This document shows positions 54,590 to 64,000 of a stretch of 64,000 nt of DNA, piece after piece. Position 1 is the stretch's first letter. The number at the start of each line of letters is the position of its first letter. The notes beneath the pieces are model-generated. The model worked only from the letters and a program-made list of their open reading frames with translations, did not search any database and was not told where the DNA came from. Position numbers and translations under genes: made by a program. Source of the DNA: Meandrina meandrites (lineage: Eukaryota > Cnidaria > Anthozoa > Scleractinia > Meandrinidae); the NCBI GenBank assembly GCA_963693305.1, contig OY855908.1, positions 37,639,305-37,703,304 on the forward strand, written 5' to 3'.

Positions 54590-56250
54590 ATATAAAAGGT
54601 CTTTTGTCTCCTTTGTTTGTGGAGTACGAAACTTGCGTTTACATAAGTTGAAAACTGACATGTTTTTAGTAAGTCCAACATCACAGCTCACGAGATGATC
54701 ACTAAAATATTTTTTCGTTAATGAGCACATTCTGGTGAAATGGAAGAGTCCAGACCCGCCTGATGTTGTTATTGCTCGTATTGATCGCTGTAGTGTTATC
54801 GAGTAGGAGAGGGGTCAGAGAACTTTGGGTGTTAAGCAAGATTATATAAAATAAATACTTAGATTAGGAAAAGTAAAGGCAAAGACCTCACTTATACCAA
54901 GTGGGATCGGCTTAGCAAACCTTGTACCTCGGTCAACTGCTTTGATTTTCCAGACTGGCAATTTCAGTCCGTCAGTAAATCTGTTTTAAACTACAAAGTT
55001 GCGCCTTGCTTCATTGCATGAAATGTAAAAAAAAATTTGTACGTTTTTTGCCAAGGTATACTGAAGGAAAAGTCTCCCATATTGATTAACTCCGTGGGAA
55101 TGGTCAATGTTTCTCACTGAGTTTGAACTGAACGTAACAAGAAGCTGCTATAGCAACTTAAAACCGCGCTCATGCTTTTTGCTAATGCACAGCTTTCTTC
55201 CTCAAAAGTCAGGGCTAAATTTAATCTGTTTGCACTATGAGTAGAGGACTACCAAAGTAGTCACGCGAGTCACACAATCCAATGTTGCACCATCGTTCAT
55301 AGCCGTTGTGAAATTTATGATGACGTAATGGTCTTAATCTGGAACTTCGCTGAAGACATGAATGGGCATGAATTAAACAAAAAGAAAACTAGCATTCCAC
55401 TACTTGGATGCTAGTAATAACTGTTATTTTCTTTAGGTAAAAGTCACGATTAAATGTAATTGGTTTGTGCCGTGAGTGAGAGCCCGCAGGAAGGTAATCA
55501 CACGATTCTAACATTTCAAGCTTTACAACGTTCACGGCTATATTTAGAAGGGCGGTGTACGGCGGTAATTTCCCTACCAATGATGTAATCCTTGCAAGTG
55601 CTTACCTTGGGGGTTTTCCCTTCTAATGACGTAACCCCTGCACGTTCGGACACGCTCAATTGTTTACTTAAGCAAATATTTCATTTCCTTTCAAATCTTT
55701 GAACTCACTTCGATGAAATAGCCAAAGAATTCACCTCGATTGCCTAAACCCACAAGAAATACTCGCAGAAGAGGAAATAAATTAAATTAATGACCGTCGC
55801 TTCTGCCGACATAAACATGCAAATAAAACACAATGTTATTTGTCACGTAACGAAAGTGAAACCTGCAACATCAGCGCATTCCATGGCTGACGTAATACCT
55901 TTTTTCAGTGTATTCAATAGTCGCTTTGAATCAAACGCTTCGATAAAACCAAAAGAAAATATACTTTATACACAATTAAGAGCACAATATCCGTAACATT
56001 TCCCGTACATCATTGTTCCAACAGCTTTTGGCGAATAAGCATCCCAGGTTGCGTGATTCAGTCCCGATCGTGATTTGGCCGAGGGGAGGTTTGGGTCTGG
56101 TCACCGACAAAAAAACGAAAAAAAAAAAAAAAAAAAAAATCCCGTGCAGAGCAAGAACCGCGCTCGGCCCATGGCCGCGCGGTTAATTATTACATAACGT
56201 TGTAGTACTTGTCACGTTCTCCAAGCGGAGAATTGGGCCGAAGGCTCAAT
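54590..56250. other. No gene seen
   Basis: AT-rich, with a poly-A run at about 56115-56140. Short frames have no domains. Confidence 0.5.
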
Positions 56251-56254
56251 ACGT

Positions 56255-56710
56255 CATGTTGAACGCGTCCATGCATTTTTTCTAATTTATTTACATCGAT
56301 TCGTAGATTTCCGCACATTGGAACTGTTGGAAATCCACCTTTTGGGCGGGTTGGAGGCGGAATCAAGAGACTGGTTTTAAGAAATCAAAGAAGTGTTGGG
56401 ATGTATCAAGAGAAAATTATAATTACGGGACAGACTCGTCATTTTCTCTTGGATGTATGTGCTCAAATATTACAGTGAGACAAATGGGATATCAAAAAAA
56501 GTTTTAATGAGACACTTTCTTTGTGTGTAGTGTCCTCCAATGTGTGGGATTGCAGAAAAAACGCCTCCAATCCATCTCATTTGCAATCCCAACGGCTGGG
56601 AACCGCAATCCTGAGAGCGGAAATGGCATGAGGACGAAAGAGGGTTTCGCAAAATTTATTTTTGTGACAAATCTGTTGTATAAAATGCTATAAAGCTATA
56701 ATTTATCTAA
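56255..56710. repeat. Dispersed repeat, copy 2
   Basis: Second copy of the 24850-25270 repeat, with an extra 70-base segment (AGAGACTGGTTTTAAG and the ATCAAGAGAAAATTATAATT part) not present in copy 1. Confidence 0.8.
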
Positions 56711-56918
56711 TTTCAAAATATTTTTGCCTGCTCCAGTTTTCTGATGTCTTTTATGCAAACAAGCATTTTTTGGAACACTGATGAAAGCCACAAATACTAC
56801 ACGCGGCTCGGAATATCTTCGCTTTGCGCCCTTGACCCGGAAAGAAGTTCACACCCTCGTTCTCGATCTGTTCTGGAGAGAGACGAAGTCCCGATCGCCT
56901 TACCTTGGTCTCGCGTGC

Positions 56919-57400
56919 CCCCGGGGGGAGGTACTCCCCTAAATTTAGGATAGGGGTGTGCCGCGAACGTTCTCAAACCCTGACCCTATCTAAGGATAAA
57001 GAAAACGAAAATTAATACCCTTTCTAAGGCCCAAACCTGAAAATTGACACCCTATTCAAGGGGAGGAGAAGCATTGCGTGAAGTCTCAAATAACGGCTAA
57101 CCGCACGGCAAAGCTCAAATCTTTCAAAATCGCTTTGTTAATACTTAATGACGGATAGTTCAGTTTTAACAGACATTTTTTTTTTCGTTTAGCTGGGCAT
57201 TTATTTTAGCTGATAGAATTTAGCTACCCTATCTAAGGGTCACACCGGGAACACAATGCCAAAAGGAACAAAAGTGATACCCTATTTAAGGACCGAGAAC
57301 CTCAAAAAACATACCCTATCCCGCGGCACATACCTATATAACATGTATATAGCCCATATATGGGAGTACCCCCCCCCCCCCCCCCCACCGGGCGCGTGCC
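56919..57400. mobile_element. 480-bp element with GGTACTCCC ends
   Basis: GGGGGAGGTACTCCCCTAAA with GGGGTGTGCCGCG at the left is answered by CGCGGCACATACC and GGGAGTACCCCCCC at the right. TACCCTATCTAAGG-type motifs repeat inside. A long C-run is at the right end. Confidence 0.7.
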
Positions 57401-58000
57401 CTCCACGATCTTCTCGGTAAAGGTTACAAAACACGTACAACCACCTCGAGCGCACCACGCGAGAAGTGGTTGCGCACCAGTGATCGCCTGACTTTTTCAA
57501 GTTCGGTCCTTGTCACCCTTTTCTTTAAACAATTTGCTTGATATCCTTCCCTTTACGTTCTAGGAGCATTTCCTACATGGTTGAAAGCACTTAGTCGCAA
57601 TTTTAGTGCCGTTTTACTAAAAAAAAGCCAAAAAATGTCCGTGACAATGTCCATTTGAACTGGGGCAAATGGAACCCCTGAAATTACAGTCTTACCAGTT
57701 ATTAGGGATGGACCATTAAATTTTAACCACGAAATATATTGGCGCCTCGTTGGCTATTTACCACCTCGTATCCAACGCGGGCTCATGGAATAATTGTTAA
57801 TTAAACATTTCGCATCAATCCTTTCAGTTTTACCTAGTTGAGTCAACTATGGCATTTTGTGGTATTTGTGTGGTTTTAGGGAAGGCACTGTCGATTATTT
57901 CTTGTATAAGCTTATAAACCTCGCCAAATTTGCCATTTTTCTGATGGAACTTTCGCTTCCCGCAGGAAAATTTTTAAACTGAGCGGCACTTGCCGCACTC
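57401..58000. other. Spacer holding a fold-back fragment
   Basis: Contains GTTGGCTATTTACCACCTCG and TATCCAACGCGGGCTCATGG at 57755-57800, a single arm of the hairpin found whole at 60140-60255. No gene. Confidence 0.6.
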
Positions 58001-58007
58001 GTTTCCC

Positions 58008-59486
58008 CACAGGCGGCCCAGACGTTGTATTCGATTCTTCAGCCGATAAGACAATGTATGAGAATACTTTGAACATTGCTTTAAATAGAACTTGTATTAA
58101 AGATTTGAATGAAAATGTCTTACACTATGTTCATCTTACGTTATTTTGACATTTCTGTGCTCCTGGAGTGGGTTTAAAGCTGTTAAGACGAAATTATTAT
58201 TCTGAGGTGTGCTTTCCCTAAAGAGAAACGAAAGGCAGGCGACCTAGTTCGCCAACGGTCCGCACTCGAAGCTCCATAAATCCCACAAAAATGGTCGAAT
58301 CTCGCCAAAATTGCTTCAATACAGCCGTCGATAATTCTTCTTTCGATTTCCTTCACCTAAGGTTCCAAAGTTTATCTAAACCGCCTGAAAAGCGCTCGTT
58401 TTCGAGCGCTGGGTTTCCATTTTTGCAATGTCTGAATGCGTGGTCAGTTATCTTGGGCACAAGATTCAAATTTTAGCTTAGCGACCGTGCCATAGAGACA
58501 AAAATCACCATCAACCGTGGGGAGGGACAGGGCAATTTGCGTCATGCAAAATACACCGTGCGATGGTCGATGGGGAAAAAATTTCACCGAAACGGCGGGA
58601 AATCTATGAACTCACTGCGTACAGCTTAAAAGCACTGTTTACTAAAAACACACTCGTTAACTTAAAACACACTTGGCAAAACACAACTAGCGAACTGATT
58701 TTAGCGCTTAGAAGCACCGTTGAAATAAGCTTCAACTAAGAAAGACTCTAACCAGCAAATGCAAGGTCAGTAAATACACACACCTGGCTAACTGATTTTA
58801 GCGCTAAGGAGCACTGCTGAAAGCTTCAGCTCAACTAAGAAACATTCTCTAAGCAACCGGGAACCGATCTGAGTTTACGCGCTGTCTCAGAGATTTCCCG
58901 CCTTTTCCGGTGAAATTTCCCCAGGGACCATCGCACGGTGTATTTTGCATGACGCAAATTGCCCTGTCCCTCCCCACGGTTGATGGTGATTTTTGTCTCT
59001 ATGGCACGGTCGCTAAGCTAAAATTTGAATTTTGTGCCCAAGATAACTGACCACGCATTCAGACATTGCAAAAATGGAAACCCAGCGCTCGAAAACGAGC
59101 GCTTTTCGGGCGGTTTAGATAAACTTTGGAACCTTAGGTGAAGGAAATCGAAAGAAGAATTATCGACGGCTGTATTGAAGCAATTTTGGCGAGATTCGAC
59201 CATTTTTGTGGAATTTATGGAGCTTCGAGTGCGGACTGTTGGCGAACTAGGTCGCCTGCCTTTCGTTTCTCTTTAGGGAAAGCACACCTCAGAGTGAAAA
59301 TTTCGTCTTAACAGCTTTAAACCCACTCCAGGAGCACAGAAATGTCAAAATAATGTAAGATAAACATAGTGTAAGACATTTTCATTCAAATCTTTAATAC
59401 AAGTTCTATTTAAAGCAATGTTCAAAGTATTCTCATACATTGTCTTATCGGCTGAAGAATCGAATACAACGTCTGGGCCGCCTGTG
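58008..59486. mobile_element. 1.5-kb palindromic transposon with 7-bp target duplication
   Basis: Arms 58008-58605 and 58891-59486 are near-identical inverted copies, ends CACAGGCGGCCCAGACG. GTTTCCC flanks both ends (58001-58007, 59487-59493). Each arm has the same 61-codon frame starting MVESRQNCFN, differing at one residue, of unknown nature. The 285-base centre has AAGCACTG/TTAGCGCT repeats. No transposase. The two arms could form a long double-stranded RNA. Confidence 0.85.
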
Positions 59487-59639
59487 GTTTCCCATATAAG
59501 GTCAAACGCAGGTATAATGGCTGATAAACGAGATCTAGTGAACCAATCAGAAAGCTAGAATTGCATTATCCGAGGTTGAGAATTAAATAATTAAAAATAC
59601 TTGTAAATGTACAACAAGAGCGACTAAACGAAGAAGAAA

Positions 59640-60105
59640 AGCAGAAAATAATTTACGGGAAGACCAGAAAACTGACACAGTTTCATTCAGTATTAGACGT
59701 AAATGTGGCTCAGCACTTCAGTTAAGTTTGTTACCTTTCAGTCTTGATCTTGTCCTTTCGTACTTCAATAAACTTCATTTCGTTTCAGCATAATGTAGTA
59801 GTCTTGATGACAGCCGTGGAGCCGTAAACAAGTACAATATGTAAACACTTGCTTCGCTTGTCTTGCACAAGGCGTATAATTTCCAGAAAAGCTATTGCTT
59901 CGGATCTTCCCGTAAACCTTAATTGTTGTCACAATTTTCCAGGATGAAAAGACGATTTACGAGGAGATTTTCCAAGGAAAATCTTCAGAAGAAAACTCTC
60001 TCGCTCGCTTTCCTCGCGTGTTTCATTCAACTCGAAAAGTGAACACTGCGCCACAAATTTTCCCGCCTCCTCATACTATCACTTCGTTTACATCAAAATG
60101 AAATG
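59640..60105. repeat. Dispersed repeat, copy 2 (empty site)
   Basis: Partner of 46380-47015. Here AATGTCCAG runs straight on into TTGATTTAT, showing the site without the 1.8-kb palindrome. Confidence 0.65.
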
Positions 60106-60139
60106 TCCAGTTGATTTATACTAAAGAAGAATTTAATAA

Positions 60140-60255
60140 AACAATTATTCCATTCGCCCTTGTTGGATACGAGTGGTTATAGCCAACTCGGCGCTTCGCG
60201 CCTCGTTGGCTATTTACCACCTCGTATCCAACGCGGGCTCATGGAATAATTGTTA
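60140..60255. repeat. Hairpin repeat of about 115 bp
   Basis: AATTATTCCAT and GTTGGATACGAG with GGTTATAGCCAACTCGGCGC pair with CGCGCCTCGTTGGCTATT, CTCGTATCCAAC and ATGGAATAATT. One arm recurs at about 57755-57810. Confidence 0.8.
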
Positions 60256-60339
60256 AATAAACGACACACAATGCACGCAGAAGAGATGACGTTTTTTATG
60301 AACTTACATCGAACGCAAATTCGTAGTGGTCCAACAGGC

Positions 60340-60600
60340 AATATAAATGGAACAGAAATAAAGCCCCTTTTAGCTGGCGACAGTGCCTATTCACTAACGA
60401 ACTGGCTAGTGAAACCCTACCCGGACAGAGGAAGCCTGACTCAGGGGCAGAGAAAGTTTAAAACCTAAAGTTCGGTGCGCTACGATCTCTAGTGGAACGA
60501 GCATTTGGCATGCTGAAAGTTCATTGGAGAATTGCGTTGAAAAAGGTTGGACAAAAAACGAGCATCCTAAAAAAGACTATGATTGCTACGTGAGTTTTGC
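60340..60600 (+). pseudogene. PIF/Harbinger transposase fragment (HARBI1-like)
   Basis: PLLAGDSAYSLTNWLVKPYP, then GQRKF and, after a frameshift, ALRSLVERAFGMLKVHWRIA match the C-terminal half of the DDE nuclease. GDSAY carries the second catalytic Asp and VERAFG the last Glu. The reading stops in the first frame at TAA and continues one base out of phase. N-terminal half missing, so dead. Confidence 0.8.
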
Positions 60601-60749
60601 ACAATAATTGTATGTATCGTTTCAATAACAGAAGATAAACGATTAGATAAAGACAATTATTTTGATGCTAAATCTTTAAAAATGTCAACTACGGCGTTTG
60701 TTTGTTCCATTTGCCTGCTCTGGGCGTCACGGAACATTTCAGCCGATCG

Positions 60750-61150
60750 TTCAAATCTTGCGTTGTCCTGTTCCGTACATTTCAATAAAAGAACTCTGCA
60801 TACCAGTCGTGCTTTCTCGCCTTTCTTTACTCAGGATGTCGAAATAGGGGAAGCCTTCTTTGATTTTCTGAATTCCATCTTCTCCAGTCGAGCGAGATCG
60901 CTGCTTTAACTCCTTGAACTCGTACTTTAGATTCTGCTGCTGTTTCTTCACCTGCTATAGCATTCTCTGGCTTTCTGGACACCTTTCTTTATACGAAGAA
61001 TAGATATCGTTCCAGATTTTGATTTGTTTTTAATTTGGTGGCCCACGCTTCAAGAAGTTCGTGCGTTTCTTTCTCAGTCCTGTCATCAGACTTAACGCGA
61101 GATTTTTGCGTTTTGTGCGTTTTGCAACTGAAGACTGAGGTGATGGCGTG
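60750..61150 (-). pseudogene. Myb/SANT-like DNA-binding partner gene of Harbinger, decayed
   Basis: RTEKETHELLEAWATKLK and, after a frameshift in an A-rich run, WNDIYSSYKERCPESQRML, an in-frame TAG, then QVKKQQQNLKYEFKELKQRS. This is the trihelix/Myb-like pattern of the second Harbinger protein, which helps bring the transposase to the nucleus and to DNA. It converges on the transposase fragment 150 bases away, which supports a single decayed element. Confidence 0.65.
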
Positions 61151-61513
61151 CTTCTTGCCAGTAGAATTGGTGATCATCGAGAAATGTTTATCAGGACACT
61201 GAGATAAGATCATTTTAAGTCAGCTGCGTTAGGGGGCTAAAATAAGCCATTAAGCTTGACTTATCTTACAAACATCTCAAAAGTTAAAGGGCAACTCTTG
61301 GCTAGAAAACTATATTTCAGTTAAAGCTTCCGAATGTTTCCAAAATTATACAGGAAGCAAAAAATTTGAATTCAGAAGCTTTTTTACCGGTTAACTGAAT
61401 TTTACTAAAAATTCGTATTTTACGCTTTTGTGACATTTCGCCACGAATGCTTCGATTATTATGATCACGAGATGTGATACGTCACAGGAGTAGAACCGCA
61501 ACAAGTCACGAAC

Positions 61514-61735
61514 ATGGCTGACTCAAATTCTTGCAGTGAGAGCTCAACTTCTGCTAGCGACTCCACTGATTTTTAGAGAGCTATAGGAGGGGATATGTCA
61601 GGGGATGATAAAGAACCTTCTATGGTATTTCAATCCTGGCGTTTTGAGCCTCCAGGGAAAAACAGCGAGACAGAGAAAGGGAGGAAAATATCGAACCTCC
61701 TCACTGCCGCTGTGATTTTGACGGTGACGAATGGT
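61514..61735 (+). pseudogene. P2X7 C-terminal-like gene fragment, first part
   Basis: MADSNSCSESSTSASDSTDF then a stop from a small deletion. It continues in other frames with WRFEPPGKNSETE and EENIEPPHCRCDFDGDEW, ending at a GTGAGT donor. The acidic Ser-rich start, a FEP motif and a C-x-C cluster recall the P2X7 cytosolic C-terminal (zinc-binding) domain found in many anthozoan proteins. At least two frame breaks. Confidence 0.35.
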
Positions 61736-62969
61736 GAGTGAATTGAAGTCCTAAATGTACAGTTTCTATCTCTATTACCTCGGCCAGTTGTTTGTGAGCT
61801 AAGTCAAACCTGAAAAGCCTTGTTATTATTTGCATGTACGTGAGAAGCTTAATTAAACATGCTTTTATACAATCAAACTGTTTGCTGCATTTTGTTGTTT
61901 ATATTCGGTCTTCAAATATTTTTGCTCATGTTTATCAAAATAGGTTTTGAGCTTCAGCCTAATGTACACTATCTACCTTGTGCGTTTGAAAGCTTGCAAA
62001 CACAGAAACGCAAGTTACATTCTTTGTCTCCTTTGTGTTACCGATTTTTAAATTCTGCTCGAAAACGAAGAATTCTGCCGGCGGAATGCCAGCTACCGAA
62101 ACTAAACTATAATGCTCGAAATTCTGCGGCAGATTTTATCTAGAACATACTCAGGCTTGCAGTTAACTGTGGACAAAACTCTGCTGGGTCTCTTCACTTC
62201 TTTTTGTTGGGAGAAGGGAGTTTGCGCTTTCTGTAGTTGAAACAACTTGCCTCGAGGAAACTTTGTTCAAGGTTGTTCGTGCTTGTATGCGTAAAACTGT
62301 AGAATGATTTTGTAAACTGATTACTACCACCGGGACTATTACACGACCCTGCAGTGCGTGATTTTATACTTATCGGTATAATTAAGTTGTCATGTTTTTA
62401 TTTTGCAATTTCTTATCTTTTTACGAAAAACACCCCCACGAAAATTGTGCTCTGTTTGGCTCCTTATTACTTTCGCGTTTGCTTGCGTTTTAATTCATGG
62501 TTTGCATTTGAAATGGTCGTTGCGCTCTTCGTGTCTTACAACATTTGGCATGTTTTCCTTTAGTTATCTCGTCAACCGACATCTGCTCGAATCTGCACAC
62601 GAAACTGTTTCATGGTCAGGCTAGGGAGGGTGAAGGGAAAGAGCATGACACGCTTTTATACCCGGGTTTCATACTACACCCCAGGTTGCCTAATTTACAA
62701 CAATTGTTTCTCAAAAGGAATCACAGAATCAGTACTACACGCAACACTTCTTCTCTTAGTTATCCGGATATTGTTTTATATTTGATTCCCCATTTCTTCG
62801 TATAATTTTATATCCCGCGAGAGCGCCTCTGCTAGCGCGCGGGGTGGTGAATTTGTCTGGCTTCTTATTGCGCAATACTGACCTGCACGCAAATCACGCG
62901 CGCCTGTCGAAGGCATTTACTTAAAAAAAAACCACTACATTTGCTGGTGGGAATCGCTTTCTATTTTGC

Positions 62970-63110
62970 CAATTAACAGCAGGAGAAATCTGAGGGTGGC
63001 TACAAATTTCTCAACAACAGAGGCAAAATATATCGGTCTGTTTCCGAACGCCTGGATTTCGCTTACATATAGACGTTATTCCTGGTTATAAATGAAGAGA
63101 TTTCTGACAA
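62970..63110 (+). pseudogene. P2X7 C-terminal-like gene fragment, second part
   Basis: NLRVATNFSTTEAKYIGLFP is followed by ISLTYRRYSWL before a stop. The YRRYSW stretch is like the YRQFxWW core of the same domain. It lies in the order and strand expected after the first part. Tentative. Confidence 0.3.
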
Positions 63111-63664
63111 ATTATGGGAGTCAGCACTCGCAGACCCTTTTCAATTTACTATCTACTCCAGAGAAAAGGAATCTTTATCACGATATGGTACAAGAGAGGA
63201 TGCATCGTATTATAAAGCTATGTACATTTGCTGACCTTAGAAGGCCGATCAATCTGACGGATTTGTTTCGTTTCACAAACACATGATTTACTCTTTTTAA
63301 GTTTATTTCCTTTCATATTTAAGCACTGAAGCACTACCTTTTTTATCTTGGACATCATTGAACAGCATAGGGTCTTTCTCTCCTTGTCATTTTCATGTAT
63401 GAAGAGAAGCTTGGCGTGTTTTCCTCTTATCAGAAGCAAAAGCAAATCTTGCCTTCCACACCTGTCACGTAGCATCACGTGACGTACCAAAATCCAAACG
63501 TTTTCAAAATGGCCGCCAAATTGGCGTAAAAAAAAAAATTCGTAGTAAATTCATTTTGGCCGATATCTTTAAAATTTTACCTTCTAAAGAGTCCTGTTGC
63601 TATAAACAACTTATAGAAAAAAATAAAAAAAATTGGGGTAAATTTCCCAAGAGTTGCCCTTTAA

Positions 63665-64000
63665 CAAGGTCAAAGACAGACCTCACGCTAAGCAACCCAG
63701 ATAAGAAGATGTGGTGATATTCGGCCGGGATGGGAGCTGAAAACAGGAGCGGTAAGCGGGAATTTCAAGAAAGAGCCGGAGCGGGATTTTGTGTTTTTAT
63801 GCAGTCCCTATGCGATAATCTTTACGGAAAGTTTTTTCGTGACTGCATAAAATGTAATTAACAAGAGTTCACTGGAACAAATTGCTTGATCTGTGTAGCG
63901 ATGTAGGGTTTCAAGTACGGAATAGCTTAATAGTGTAGTGTGTCAAATTTATATAGTTGCGGTTACACATCGTCCTTTTACCATGGTAAAAGGGCTCTTT
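63665..64000. other. No gene seen; short palindrome at the end
   Basis: CCTTTTACCATGGTAAAAGG at 63974-63993 is a perfect 20-bp palindrome. It may be the start of an element that runs off the window. Confidence 0.5.

Larger units (their letters stand above)
61288..63660. mobile_element. 2.4-kb element with TTAA target duplication
   Basis: AGGGCAACTCTTGG starts the element and CCCAAGAGTTGCCCT ends it, TTAA outside both (61284-61287, 63661-63664). This fits the Kolobok or piggyBac type. It holds gene pieces (next two entries) and no transposase that I can see. Confidence 0.75.

Noticed and set aside
58291..58476. 61-codon frame MVESRQNCFN as a host gene
   Set aside because: It occurs once in each arm of the palindrome, so its conservation between copies reflects arm identity. 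It is kept only as part of the element.

Overview
The window is animal genomic DNA. It is most likely from a cnidarian, and probably an anthozoan such as a stony coral. The reasons are the protein types (a single-exon class A GPCR and a multi-exon LIV-1 zinc transporter with GT-AG introns), the AT-rich intergenic DNA, and a very high density of small DNA transposons, fold-back elements and a tRNA-derived SINE. Nothing looks prokaryotic. The species cannot be named from the sequence alone.

Two protein genes are well supported. Near the left end (1257-2228, +) is an intronless rhodopsin-family receptor of 323 residues. From 50335 down to 29709 (-) lies a complete SLC39A (ZIP) zinc transporter of the LIV-1 type, closest in layout to ZIP10/ZIP6. 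I resolved it into 11 coding exons whose phases join without error into 795 codons plus a stop. It has a signal peptide, a His/Asp/Glu-rich ectodomain with two Cys modules, and eight membrane segments with the HNxxD and HExPHExGD metal-site motifs. Its introns, above all the 9.4 kb intron 2, are filled with nested transposons.

Between the two genes (about 2.4-29 kb) there is no convincing protein gene. It holds repeated exon-like cassettes bounded by splice-site-like sequence (two on + at 6.5-7.2 kb, seven on - at 17.0-22.9 kb), a perfect-looking 57-bp satellite of about 28 copies (11.2-12.8 kb), a 108-bp-arm fold-back, a tRNA-Thr-like gene with a decayed sister copy, a tRNA-derived SINE, and several inverted-repeat elements.

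Right of the zinc transporter (50.4-64 kb) the DNA is a graveyard of mobile and domesticated-looking genes: a decayed ZAD-like zinc-finger gene fused head-to-head with inverted RecQ-type helicase pieces, nested TTAA elements, a 1.5 kb near-perfect palindrome with a 7-bp target duplication, a broken PIF/Harbinger element with its Myb-like partner gene, and a 2.4 kb TTAA-flanked element carrying fragments that resemble the P2X7 C-terminal domain.

Functionally the only clear single-gene stories are signalling (the receptor) and zinc import (the ZIP). The rest is best read as repeat biology, plus one candidate noncoding multi-exon locus.
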